From assembly GCA_003599475.1 (NCBI GenBank), contig QZKK01000030.1:1-20253 (forward strand): 20,253 nt of DNA, in the 5' to 3' direction. Shown here one piece after another: positions 7,286-14,774 of the stretch. The notes under the pieces were generated by a model, which was given only the letters and a program-made list of their open reading frames with translations, did no database searches and was not told the DNA's origin. This DNA comes from Desulfobacteraceae bacterium. GTDB taxonomy: Bacteria > Desulfobacterota > Desulfobacteria > Desulfobacterales > SURF-15. How positions within the stretch are numbered: position 1 is the stretch's first letter; each line of letters begins with the position of its first letter. The translations under genes and the position numbers were made by a program.

Positions 7286-7756
7286 ATGGATAGGGTGCAT
7301 CAGAACGAATACACCGAAAGAGCCGAGAAATACTTCCTTGAAGGGTATACATGAGCGGGTGCTCTTGTGCAGGTTGCACAAGAATACCTCGGGGAGGTGG
7401 ACGAACGCATCACCCGCCTGGCAACGGCACTGCCCGGCGGATCGGCCCTCAGAGGCGGGACATGCGGGATCCTGCTCGGCGCAATGGTTGCAATCGGCCT
7501 CAGATACGGATCGGTTGACCGTGAGGGCCGCGACCTGTGCAAAGCGCTTGGAATCCGCACGTTCGACTTTTTCCGGGAGCTCACAAGAGAAAGATTCGGA
7601 AGCGTCGACTGCCGCGGCATCTCCGGGTTCGATTTCACGGATTCCGAAGAAGCGCGGAAATATATCGGAAGCGAGGCGCAGAAATGGTGTGGGGAGCTTC
7701 TCGTGAACACGGTTTGTTTCCTGCTCCCCTTGCTCGACAATCGACAGCAAAAATAG
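7286..7756 (+). CDS. C_GCAxxG_C_C family redox protein, probable selenoprotein (TGA = Sec23)
   Basis: Read from ATG 7286 the frame gives 156 residues with one internal TGA at codon 23 (7352-7354). Residues 11-22 plus the TGA and following Ala read ERAEKYFLEGYT-U-A, matching the family N-terminus, in which EGYNCA places the first conserved Cys exactly at the TGA. The remaining family cysteines are present in GTCGILLGA, in SVDC and in KWCGELL. The length is normal for this roughly 140-residue cytoplasmic putative redox family. A SECIS-like hairpin follows the TGA. AAAGGA lies about 12 nt before the ATG. Starting at the GTG 7367 would remove the active-site segment. I recall that some members of this family carry Sec at this position. 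A nonsense mutation is the alternative, but the exact Cys position and the hairpin argue against it. Function and substrate are unknown. Confidence 0.85.
7352..7389 (+). promoter_or_regulatory. Bacterial SECIS-like hairpin after the Sec TGA
   Basis: Nine nt after the TGA comes CTTGTGC (7364-7370), loop AGGTT (7371-7375), then GCACAAG (7376-7382): a perfect 7-bp stem with GG in the apical loop. The GG begins 17 nt after the TGA, almost the same as in E. coli fdhF, whose apex is also GC-AGGU..GC. A lower helix GGGT/ACCT (7357-7360 with 7386-7389) is possible. The bulged U of fdhF is not evident. The element would recruit SelB with Sec-tRNA. Confidence 0.78.
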
Positions 7757-7766
7757 AACGCGTTTC

Positions 7767-7922
7767 CTATTTGATGATATCTTCTATATCTTCGCAGGAG
7801 GACCTGCAGCTATCGTATTCCTCCAGGCATCTCAGCCGTTCGTGCTCGACACAGTCGTTGAAATGTTCTTCGCACCGGATTCCGCATTCGGATTTCGTTT
7901 CTTCCTGATGTTCATCGATCAT
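7767..7922 (-). CDS. Small twin-CX3C cysteine-rich protein (51 aa)
   Basis: A textbook AGGAGG lies 7 nt before the ATG at 7922, which selects this start over the longer open frame reaching 8057. The product is acidic, hydrophilic and without a signal peptide. Its six cysteines are at 13, 17, 24, 32, 39 and 43, that is CX3C-X6-C-X7-C-X6-CX3C, a spacing symmetrical about its centre. Paired CX3C motifs on a helical hairpin are known in other small proteins, either disulfide-linked or metal-binding; I recognise no specific family. It is convergent with the selenoprotein gene, with only 10 bp between the stop codons. The local sequence is more A/T-rich than the surrounding genes. Function unknown; thiol/disulfide or metal chemistry is an inference. 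Confidence 0.7.
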   Translation of the reverse strand: MIDEHQEETKSECGIRCEEHFNDCVEHERLRCLEEYDSCRSSCEDIEDIIK

Positions 7923-8019
7923 GAGACCGCCTCCTGATATGTGATCGACGGGCATGAGTTCGTTCCCGCAGCCCGTATGGTTTCTTATCACACTGTTTTC
8001 AATCTGTTTCCAATCGCCA

Positions 8020-8048
8020 ATTATATCCATGAGTTGCAGAATAAATGA
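8020..8048 (-). promoter_or_regulatory. Leftward promoter candidate for the twin-CX3C gene
   Basis: A perfect TATAAT on the minus strand (8020-8025) has only a poor -35 (TCATTT at 8043-8048, 17-bp spacer). Transcription would start near 8013, giving a leader of about 90 nt. Confidence 0.4.
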
Positions 8049-8128
8049 AACAGTCAACCTTAAATATACTCATCATTGGGAGTCGATCAAGTGCCGGACG
8101 GGTTTTCGAAAGGAGGTTCGGACGGCGA

Positions 8129-8157
8129 TTGACGGATCCATTCAAATCGAATACATA
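8129..8157 (+). promoter_or_regulatory. Promoter candidate for the aminotransferase
   Basis: TTGACG (8129-8134, 5/6), a 17-bp spacer and TACATA (8152-8157, 3/6). The start would be near 8164, about 38 nt before the ATG at 8202. The -10 box is weak. Confidence 0.38.
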
Positions 8158-8201
8158 TTCCTGAAAATCGAAAGACAGAACAATCGAGAGGACAACCAAT
8201 C

Positions 8202-9383
8202 ATGAACCGGTTTGCAGCCGCAAAGATGGCGCGGATCCACCAGTCGGGGATCCGGCGGGTGTTTGAAAAAGCGCATCGCCTGGAAGCCCAGGGGCATAAA
8301 GTGATCCATTTCGAATCGGGAAGGACCGATTTCGATACTCCCCGGCCGATCAAGGATGCGGCCGTTCGGGCGATCGAAAAGGGGCTTGTCCACTATACCT
8401 CGAGCATGGGGATCCCTGAGCTGCGCACGGCGGTCGCACGGGATTTCCACAGCCGCTACGGGATCGATATGGATCCTTTGAGCGAGGTTCTCATCACGGC
8501 CGGGGGAAGCGGCGCGCTCATCGACTGCCTGATGGCCCTGGTGGAGACAGGCGATGAAGTGATCGTCGCGGATCCGATGTTTCTATTTTACAGGGACTGG
8601 GCCGAATTCATGGGCGGAAAAACCGTTTTCATGCCGCTTGAAGCGGAGAAAGGGTACCGTATTTCGGCGGATGCGCTCGAATCGTGCGTCACGGAAAAGA
8701 GCAAGGTCATCCTTCTGAACACCCCCCACAACCCGACCGGATCCTGTCTCGACCGGGAGAGCCTTGAGATTGTCGCCGCAAAGGCACGGGCGCACGATCT
8801 TGTCGTGGTTTCAGACGAGTGCTACGACCGGATCGTCTATCCTCCGAACGAACACCTGCCGATTGCGGCCCTCCCGGGGATGCGGGAGCGCACACTTACG
8901 GTAAACTCCTTTTCCAAGTCGTTTGCCATGGACGGCTGGCGTCTGGGCTGGGTGATCGGACCGGCCGATCTGATCTGGGAGCTTGACAAAGCCCAGCAGC
9001 ATACGGTGATCAACGCAACTACCTTTGTTCAATACGGGGCTCTGGCCGCATTCGATGAAGGCGACCGGCTGATTCGACCGATGCTCGAGGAGTACGCCGC
9101 CCGGCGCAAGCTTGCCGTAAGCATGCTCCGGACCGATCCGAAGATCCATTTTATCGAACCGCAGGGCGCCTTCTACCTGTGGCTGAAGACCGGTCTTTCC
9201 ATGGACGGATGGGAGCTTGCGGACATGCTCCTGGAGAAATGCCACGTGGCCGTGACCCCCGGAGACGAATTCGGACCCTCCGGAAAAGGGTATCTGCGAA
9301 TCAGCTACTCAACGCCCCGGGAAAACGTCGGAACCGGCCTCACGCGGATCATGGAGATGCTTTCTTCTCTGCGCAGGGATTAA
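8202..9383 (+). CDS. PLP-dependent class I/II aminotransferase
   Basis: Fold-type I aminotransferase of 393 aa, similar to the AspB/aspartate-aminotransferase group. Landmarks are the substrate-loop YTSSMGIPELR, NTPHNPTG (173-180), SDECYDR (204-210, PLP O3' and pyridine contacts) and the PLP lysine K239 in SFSKSFAMDGWRLG. A C-terminal arginine in YLRISYS should bind the substrate carboxylate. Length is normal and no signal peptide is present. The ATG has GAGAGGA about 9 nt upstream. It would transfer an amino group between an amino acid and a 2-oxo acid in the cytoplasm; the exact substrate cannot be told. It is convergent with the M20 peptidase gene, overlapping by 4 bp. Proximity to a peptide-uptake and deacylase locus suggests amino-acid catabolism. 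Confidence 0.93.
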   Translation: MNRFAAAKMARIHQSGIRRVFEKAHRLEAQGHKVIHFESGRTDFDTPRPIKDAAVRAIEKGLVHYTSSMGIPELRTAVARDFHSRYGIDMDPLSEVLITAGGSGALIDCLMALVETGDEVIVADPMFLFYRDWAEFMGGKTVFMPLEAEKGYRISADALESCVTEKSKVILLNTPHNPTGSCLDRESLEIVAAKARAHDLVVVSDECYDRIVYPPNEHLPIAALPGMRERTLTVNSFSKSFAMDGWRLGWVIGPADLIWELDKAQQHTVINATTFVQYGALAAFDEGDRLIRPMLEEYAARRKLAVSMLRTDPKIHFIEPQGAFYLWLKTGLSMDGWELADMLLEKCHVAVTPGDEFGPSGKGYLRISYSTPRENVGTGLTRIMEMLSSLRRD

Positions 9384-10561
9384 GCCCTCCCGTCGTTTCC
9401 GTTCGAGAGAAACCGCAGGGCGGTCAGGGTAAACATCCGGGAGATCCGGGGCAGGCATTCCAGGGAAACGTATTCGTTTTTCTGGTGGACGGCGCCCCTT
9501 TTTGGCCCCAGGTGAAGGCAATCGATTCCGGCCTCGCCGGCAAACACATTGGCATCGGTGATGCCGTTTGAGTAGTTGTAGACGGGGGCGGCGCCGGTGA
9601 CCTCCCGATAGACGGAGTCGAACGCTTTTAGAATCGGTGCATCCTTTTTCATCATGTAGGCTTCGTAGCGGGGCGGCTTCATCTTCACTTCGACTTCAGC
9701 CGCCAGCTTCAGACTTCGGATGAGACTCTCCATATCCTCTGTGGCGCCCGCTGCTGTTTCCCCCGGCACCAGCAGCCGGTTGACTTCGAAGCGGCAGCGG
9801 TCCGGAACGACGACCGAATAGACCTTGTAGCCGCCTTCGATTTTCAGCGTCGAAAAATTCCCCTTCCCGAAATCCGGGTGTTTTTTGAAATCGAGCCGAT
9901 TCAGATTGCAGAGGATTCGTGCGGCCTCCTCGACGGCATTGATTCCGTTTTGCGGGCTGAACCCATGGGCGGCCTTTCCCTTGACCAGGATGTCGTAGAG
10001 GACCTTTCCGGTGATGCCGAGCGGAATCGGTTTGTCCGCATCCCCTGCATAGGGCTCGGCCAGCACCACCGCGTCCGCCTCCCGGAATTCGGTGTCCAGT
10101 ACGGCCTTGGCCCCCTTGCTGAACGCCTCCTCATCGATGACCGCCGAAAAGGAAATCTCCCCGTCGAACCGGTATTTCGAGGCTGAAAAGGCGCGCATCA
10201 TGTCCATGATGCAGGCGATTCCCCCCTTCATGTCGCAGGCCCCGAGTCCGTATATCCGGCCGTTTCTTTCCGTAGGCTCGAACGGGTCCGTCTCCCACCC
10301 TTCCACAACGGGGATGGTATCGGTGTGGCCGTTGAAGTGAAGCTTCCTTCCGGAGGGGCTTCCCTGAATCCGGGCATACACGTTGGGTCTTCCCGGCTCG
10401 ATCTCGTGCAGCCTGCATTCGAGACCCAGCCTCTTCAGTTCCTCGAAAATATAGCGCGCCAGATCCCCTTCTTCCCCCACCACCGAGGGGATGCGGATCA
10501 TGTCTTTGAGAATGCGAAGCGTGTAGGAAGGATCCAGTTTCGAAAGAACTCTATCGGCCAT
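9380..10561 (-). CDS. M20 family deacylase/peptidase (ArgE/DapE type)
   Basis: Zinc-dependent M20 hydrolase of 393 aa of the ArgE/DapE/carboxypeptidase G2 group. Metal and catalytic residues are in place: GHTDT (H79, D81), the bridging aspartate D110 in CDMKGG, the base and ligand pair E144-E145 in DEE, E169 in AEP, and the late histidine in GAVHQKN. The dimerisation lid sits between. No signal peptide, so cytoplasmic. It should remove an acyl group from an amino acid or cleave a small peptide; the substrate is not readable. TTAGGAGA lies 5 nt upstream of the ATG at 10561. Its stop codon overlaps that of the aminotransferase in the shared bases TTAA (9380-9383). Confidence 0.92.
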   Translation of the reverse strand: MADRVLSKLDPSYTLRILKDMIRIPSVVGEEGDLARYIFEELKRLGLECRLHEIEPGRPNVYARIQGSPSGRKLHFNGHTDTIPVVEGWETDPFEPTERNGRIYGLGACDMKGGIACIMDMMRAFSASKYRFDGEISFSAVIDEEAFSKGAKAVLDTEFREADAVVLAEPYAGDADKPIPLGITGKVLYDILVKGKAAHGFSPQNGINAVEEAARILCNLNRLDFKKHPDFGKGNFSTLKIEGGYKVYSVVVPDRCRFEVNRLLVPGETAAGATEDMESLIRSLKLAAEVEVKMKPPRYEAYMMKKDAPILKAFDSVYREVTGAAPVYNYSNGITDANVFAGEAGIDCLHLGPKRGAVHQKNEYVSLECLPRISRMFTLTALRFLSNGNDGRA

Positions 10562-10868
10562 GATTGTCTCCTAAACGATAGGTTTCAGGTGTCAGCACCG
10601 CTGCCGAAGCGACCGGTTTAATCGATAAGAAAAATTCGGTGCGCATTTCCCCCTCCCCCAGCCCCTCCCACCCGGGAGGGGAGTTTCTGTTTCCCTCCCT
10701 CTCGACGGGGGAGGGTCAGAGCCTGCCCCGTGCTTGACACGGGGGTGGGGGTGACGGGGTGAAGCTTCGTAAGCTCTTCGTTTGATTTTTTCTTCATTTG
10801 CTTACTTTGTCTTATTGTTTGGATTTTGGTGCTTGGAGCTTGGAATTTTCTTTGAGCGGGGTGAAGTT
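10562..10868. other. 307-bp repeat-filled gap between M20 gene and dppF-type gene
   Basis: No gene. It contains the CCCCTCCC double-hairpin repeat (10649-10764). After that come A/T-rich sequence and a string of near-repeats of the GCTTGGAGCTTGGAATTT type (10830-10853). A short open frame runs leftward through the repeat from 10890, but its sequence is repeat-derived and it lacks family features. Confidence 0.6.
10649..10764 (+). repeat. CCCCTCCC double-hairpin repeat, copy 1
   Basis: CCCCTCCC (10662-10669) and GGGAGGGG (10674-10681) form a GC hairpin with loop ACCC. A second pyrimidine/purine pair (about 10692-10715) forms an imperfect hairpin. A G-rich tail of the GGGGGTGGGGGTGACGGGGTGAAG kind closes the element. 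The same order of modules, in the same orientation, recurs at 19692-19812. Confidence 0.75.
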
Positions 10869-11855
10869 TCATATGAGCTGGCCATCCCACTCGGTCTTAT
10901 AACAGGCGACAAAATGATCCGTGCTTACGGGCTTGAGCTCGGGTTCGATTCCTTTGCAGACATCCCTCCGGTAGGCGCACCGCGGATGGAAGCGGCAGCC
11001 CGACGGCGGGTTGACGGGGCTTGGCACATCGCCGGCAAGGATGATCCGCTTCGTTCGGACTTTCGGGTCAAGCGTCGGAATGGCCGAAAGGAGCGCCTGT
11101 GTATACGGGTGCGTCGGGCTGGCATAGAGGTCCCGATAGGTGGCCGTCTCCACGATCTTTCCAAGGTACATGACCGCAATCCGGTCGCACAGGTACTCCA
11201 CCACGGCAAGGGCGTGGGAGATGATGATATAGGAAAGATGGAATTCCTTCTGCAGATCGATCAGAAGGTTGATGATCTGCGCCTGTATCGACACATCGAG
11301 CGCCGATACCGGTTCATCTCCGACGATAAGCTGTGGATTCAGACACAACGCCCTGGCGATTCCGATCCGCTGCCGCTGTCCTCCGCTGAATTGGTGGGGG
11401 TAGCGCTCCCCCTGCTCCGCGGAGAGTCCGACCTTCGTTAGAAGGTATGCGATCCGCGCATCCATTTCCCGGCCGTGATAGAGGCCGTGGATTCGCATGG
11501 GATCTCCCAGGATCCGTTTTACCGTCATCCTCGGGTTCAAGGAGGAGTAAGGATCCTGGAAGATGATCTGCATCTCCTTTCTAAGCGACTGCAGCTCGCC
11601 TCCATCGATGGTGGACATATCTTTATCGCGGAATGAAATCTTGCCTCCGGTCGGCTCGATGAGCCGGAGAACCGCAAGGCCGGTGGTGGTCTTTCCGCAC
11701 CCGCTCTCTCCCACGATTCCGAGCGTTTCCCCTATGTTGAGATCGAAGGAGATGCCGTCTACGGCATGTACGAAGCTCGTAGAAGCCCGGGACCACATTC
11801 CCTTCCGGATGGGGAAATGGACCTCCAGGTCCTTTACACGCAAAATGCTTTCCAA
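10869..11855 (-). CDS. Peptide ABC transporter ATPase, DppF/OppF type
   Basis: ABC ATPase of 328 aa that would power the permease pair encoded at 14775-16546. Walker A is GESGCGKT (49-56), Q-loop Q100, signature FSGGQRQR (156-163), Walker B LIVGDEP with D180/E181, and switch H214. The residue after the switch His is Ala (ISHALAVV) where the family almost always has Asp. The C-terminal oligopeptide-transporter domain carries C287, C293, C300 and C318, the four-Cys pattern that holds an iron-sulfur cluster in several Dpp/Opp ATPases. The start codon is TTG at 11855, with GAGGAGG 6 nt upstream. It lies 12 bp downstream of the DppD-type gene, in one operon. Confidence 0.93.
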   Translation of the reverse strand: MESILRVKDLEVHFPIRKGMWSRASTSFVHAVDGISFDLNIGETLGIVGESGCGKTTTGLAVLRLIEPTGGKISFRDKDMSTIDGGELQSLRKEMQIIFQDPYSSLNPRMTVKRILGDPMRIHGLYHGREMDARIAYLLTKVGLSAEQGERYPHQFSGGQRQRIGIARALCLNPQLIVGDEPVSALDVSIQAQIINLLIDLQKEFHLSYIIISHALAVVEYLCDRIAVMYLGKIVETATYRDLYASPTHPYTQALLSAIPTLDPKVRTKRIILAGDVPSPVNPPSGCRFHPRCAYRRDVCKGIEPELKPVSTDHFVACYKTEWDGQLI

Positions 11856-11867
11856 GCAGCTCCTCCT

Positions 11868-12872
11868 CTATTTCTCCGCGTAGAGCCAGCAGCGGACCTG
11901 GTGCGATTCCCCGACTTCGACCCCCACTTGGATCAGATCCGATGCCCTCTCGCGGCAGACGGTCTTGACATGCGGACACCTCGGATGAAAGCTGCACCCG
12001 GACGGAAGCGACAACAGGCTCGGAACGACTCCTTCGATTTCATGAAGCCTGCTGCGCCCGTGTTTTGCACGTTCTCCGATCCGGGGGATCGATCGCATCA
12101 GCCCCCGGGTGTAGGGGTGTTTGGGGTCTTTTAGAATCACTTCCGCGCTCCCGGTCTCCATCACCTTCCCCGCATACATGACTACGATCCGCTGCGTGGT
12201 CTCTGCAATGACCCCCAGGTCGTGGGTGATCATCAAGATCGCCGTTTGGTAATTTTCCTTCAAATGAACCATCAGTTCGAGGATCTGCGCCTGGATGGTC
12301 ACATCGAGGGCCGTTGTCGGCTCATCGGCGATCAGGATCTCCGGCTTGCAGGAAAGCGCCATGGCGATCATGGCGCGCTGCCGCATGCCGCCAGAAAGCT
12401 TGTGGGGGTATTCGTCCACCCTTTTTTCGGGGAGAGGGATCTGGACCTGCCGCAGCATATCGACGGAAAGATCGCGGCTTTCGCGCTTCCCTTTATTCAT
12501 GTGCAGGAAAAACATCTCGGAGATCTGCCGTCCGATGGTGTAGACCGGATTGAGCGATGTCATCGGCTCCTGAAAGATCATCGAGATCCGCTTTCCGCGG
12601 ATGCGCCTGATTTTCTTCAGAGGAAGTTTCAGGAGATCGATTCCGTTGAACCGGATTTCGCCCCCCGCGATTTTTCCCGGAGGCTCTTTGATCAGCCGGA
12701 TGATCGAGAGGGCGGTGACGCTTTTTCCGCACCCGGACTCGCCGACCAACCCGAGCGTCTCCCCCCGGTTCAGCGTAAAGGACACGTCATCGACGGCCTT
12801 TGCGATTCCGGCATAGGTATAGAAATAGGTTTTCAGGGAGTCGAGCTCCAACAGCCGGTCGTTCTGGACCAT
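11868..12872 (-). CDS. Peptide ABC transporter ATPase, DppD/OppD type
   Basis: Partner ABC ATPase of 334 aa. Walker A is GESGCGKS (44-51), Q-loop Q101, signature LSGGMRQR (159-166), Walker B ILIADEP (179-185) and switch H217 followed by the usual Asp. The C-terminal domain has C293, C299, C306 and C328 in GCSFHPRCPHVKTVC...RC, the four-Cys motif typical of DppD. It is the first gene of the leftward ATPase operon, divergent from the binding-protein gene. The 238-bp gap between the two start codons holds back-to-back -35-like boxes. Together with the DppF-type protein it should form the heterodimeric motor of a nickel/peptide/opine-family importer. Confidence 0.94.
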   Translation of the reverse strand: MVQNDRLLELDSLKTYFYTYAGIAKAVDDVSFTLNRGETLGLVGESGCGKSVTALSIIRLIKEPPGKIAGGEIRFNGIDLLKLPLKKIRRIRGKRISMIFQEPMTSLNPVYTIGRQISEMFFLHMNKGKRESRDLSVDMLRQVQIPLPEKRVDEYPHKLSGGMRQRAMIAMALSCKPEILIADEPTTALDVTIQAQILELMVHLKENYQTAILMITHDLGVIAETTQRIVVMYAGKVMETGSAEVILKDPKHPYTRGLMRSIPRIGERAKHGRSRLHEIEGVVPSLLSLPSGCSFHPRCPHVKTVCRERASDLIQVGVEVGESHQVRCWLYAEK

Positions 12873-12962
12873 GGCTTCTCCTCATTTCGCTTGAGCATGC
12901 CGATCCGCCCGCACTCAGGGGGAGGGCGTTGAAAGAGAATACATCCCGGATTGCAGTTCGAT

Positions 12963-13013
12963 TGTCAAGATAGAAACTTGATGTTGACATCCATTTGATT
13001 GAAATTGTATGAA
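12963..13013. promoter_or_regulatory. Divergent promoter region of the peptide transporter
   Basis: Rightward: TTGACA (12984-12989), an 18-bp spacer and TATGAA (13008-13013, 4/6), giving a leader of about 90 nt before ATG 13111. Leftward: a second TTGACA (TGTCAA at 12963-12968 on the plus strand) faces the ATPase genes, but no good -10 is found at 17-18 bp. The two -35 boxes are 15 bp apart and back to back, so one regulator could act on both operons. Confidence 0.5.
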
Positions 13014-13110
13014 CAGCATCGGTCTGCTCCGATTCGCTCGGCGTTTACCCGTTTCGATCGGCTCTCAAACGCCGCAACATCTTTTTTCTAACCCCAATAA
13101 AGGAGGTCGT

Positions 13111-14715
13111 ATGAGAAAGGTCTGCATTCTTTTGCTCCTTGTTTCCGTTCTTTTCGGTTTTGGATCGTCGGAAGCCCTCGCCGCCCGTTCGGGGGGAACC
13201 CTAAACTTCATGGCGCCTTACGGAGGGGATCTTTTCGGGCTCGATCCCCACAAGTCGACCCGCGTCCAGGATTTTCTGGTCAGCATGAACGTCTTCCGAT
13301 CCCTTTATCGATGGGATTCAGAAAAGAACATGCCTGTCCTTGAGCTTGCAGAGAGCGTAAAGATCTCGGACGACAGCCTGGTCTATACGTTCAAGCTGCG
13401 CCCCAATGTCAAATTTCACAACGGCCGGAAGATGACCGCCGAGGACATCATCTGGTCATATAACCGCATCGCCTCCATGAAGCCTTCATCGCCGAATGTG
13501 ATGTACATCCGGGATATCAAGGGCGTTCAGGATGTCGAAAACGGGAAGGCCGATAAAATCGCCGGGCTGAAAAAAATCGACGATCTGACCCTCGAGATGA
13601 CCCTGGAAAACCCGGTCGACATCAAGCACGCCCTCCAACAACCCGGAACCTCCATCGTTCCCAGGGAGGAAGTGGAAAAGCTGGGAGATAAATTTTCTTC
13701 CGAGCCGGTCGGATGCGGCCCTTTCAAGCTGGTCAAATGGATCAAAGGGTCCGAGGTGATCATCGAGAAGTTTGCCGACTTCTACATGGAGGGCCGCCCT
13801 TATCTGGACAAGGTCAGCTACAAGATCATGACCGAGGCGGCAGCCCGGGATCTTGCCTTCAAGGCCAAAGACCTCGATGGGTCCATCGTCGAGGGGGTGA
13901 ACTATCCCGAGTATCTGGCCGATCCGGTCGTTTCCAAGAACATGCTCGAGGTGGTCGAGCTTTTCACCCGGCACATCGGGTTTAACCAGAAAGTGAAGCC
14001 GTTAAGCGACAAGCGCGTCCGGCAGGCGATCAACTACGCCATCCCGGCGGATCTGATCATCAAGAAGCTTATGAAGGACAAAGCCTACCCCTGCCAGGGG
14101 TGGCTGCCGACCCCGCTTTGGGGGGAAGGCCCAAAGCCGATCAAGTACGAGTACAACCCGGAAAAGGCGATGCAGTTGATGAAAGAAGCCGGGTACGAGA
14201 AGGGCTTTACGGTGGAGGCGATCGGAACCGCGAACTCCTCCTGGGGAACCGTCGTCTATGAAGCGATCCTGCCGTATCTCAAGAAGCTCAATATCGAGCT
14301 CAAAATCCAGCAGATGGAAGGGGCGGCCATGGCGGAGAAAAACCGCACCGGCGATTTTCAGATGTACATCTGGTCGGTCGGCTCCCCCACGGACCCTCTG
14401 AAGGCCATGGAGCGATGGAAGTCGAACAACCCGCAGGCAGCCGGAAACTATATCGCCTACAACAATCCGGAGTATGACAAGATCCTCGATCAGGCCGCAA
14501 AGGAGCGCGATTCGAAAAAGAAGATGGAGCTCGTTATGAAGGCAAACGCCATCTTCGCAGAGGATGCGCCGGTCTGGTTCTTCAACTACAATAAGGCGGT
14601 CATGGCCCACCAGCCCTGGGTGCACGGGCTGCAGGCCGTCGCCATCGAGATGATGTATCAGGATATGACAAACGTCTGGGTCGATGAGAAATCCCCCCGG
14701 GCGAATGTAAAATAA
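13111..14715 (+). CDS. Periplasmic substrate-binding protein, family 5 (Dpp/Opp)
   Basis: Solute-binding protein family 5 of 534 aa, the dipeptide/oligopeptide/nickel group. A Sec signal peptide occupies residues 1-24 with a hydrophobic core and an ALA-A cleavage site. There is no lipobox, so the protein should be free in the periplasm. The mature start SGGTLNFMAP and the GLDPHKSTRVQDF segment are typical, as is the conserved KFHNGRKMTAEDIIWSYNRI block. AAAGGAGG ends 5 nt before ATG 13111, which rules out the longer open frame from 13009. It leads the rightward operon: binding protein, two permeases, M20D hydrolase, D-acylase. The downstream enzymes suggest that the ligand is a peptide or N-acyl amino acid. 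Confidence 0.94.
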   Translation: MRKVCILLLLVSVLFGFGSSEALAARSGGTLNFMAPYGGDLFGLDPHKSTRVQDFLVSMNVFRSLYRWDSEKNMPVLELAESVKISDDSLVYTFKLRPNVKFHNGRKMTAEDIIWSYNRIASMKPSSPNVMYIRDIKGVQDVENGKADKIAGLKKIDDLTLEMTLENPVDIKHALQQPGTSIVPREEVEKLGDKFSSEPVGCGPFKLVKWIKGSEVIIEKFADFYMEGRPYLDKVSYKIMTEAAARDLAFKAKDLDGSIVEGVNYPEYLADPVVSKNMLEVVELFTRHIGFNQKVKPLSDKRVRQAINYAIPADLIIKKLMKDKAYPCQGWLPTPLWGEGPKPIKYEYNPEKAMQLMKEAGYEKGFTVEAIGTANSSWGTVVYEAILPYLKKLNIELKIQQMEGAAMAEKNRTGDFQMYIWSVGSPTDPLKAMERWKSNNPQAAGNYIAYNNPEYDKILDQAAKERDSKKKMELVMKANAIFAEDAPVWFFNYNKAVMAHQPWVHGLQAVAIEMMYQDMTNVWVDEKSPRANVK

Positions 14716-14724
14716 ACACCGCTT

Positions 14725-14760
14725 CACTTCGAGGGGGGCAAAAACGCCCCCCTCGAAGTG
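14725..14760 (+). promoter_or_regulatory. Intercistronic 15-bp perfect hairpin
   Basis: CACTTCGAGGGGGGC (14725-14739) pairs perfectly with GCCCCCCTCGAAGTG (14746-14760) around a 6-nt loop AAAAAC. No U run follows, so it is not a classical terminator. Placed after the binding-protein stop and 14 nt before the permease start, it probably protects the upstream mRNA and lowers downstream expression. That gives excess binding protein over permease, a common arrangement in ABC importers. Confidence 0.75.
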
Positions 14761-14774
14761 ATGGAAGAGATCCC

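Noticed and set aside
7286..7366. Reading the selenoprotein locus as a pseudogene broken by a nonsense codon
   Set aside because: The stop is TGA exactly at the conserved Cys, the frame is otherwise intact on both sides, and a SECIS-like hairpin follows at the right distance.
7923..8057. Longer N-terminus for the Cys-rich small protein
   Set aside because: The AGGAGG is placed for ATG 7922, and the extension covers the likely promoter and leader.
10618..10890. A 90-codon minus-strand frame
   Set aside because: Mostly translation of the CCCCTCCC repeat; no ribosome site or family resemblance.
13009..13110. Upstream extension of the binding-protein gene
   Set aside because: It would bury the signal peptide 34 residues in, while AAAGGAGG is placed exactly before ATG 13111. 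The extension overlaps the promoter -10.
14725..14760. Rho-independent terminator after the binding-protein gene
   Set aside because: The stem is perfect but no U run follows and the operon continues 14 nt later; called an intercistronic hairpin instead.
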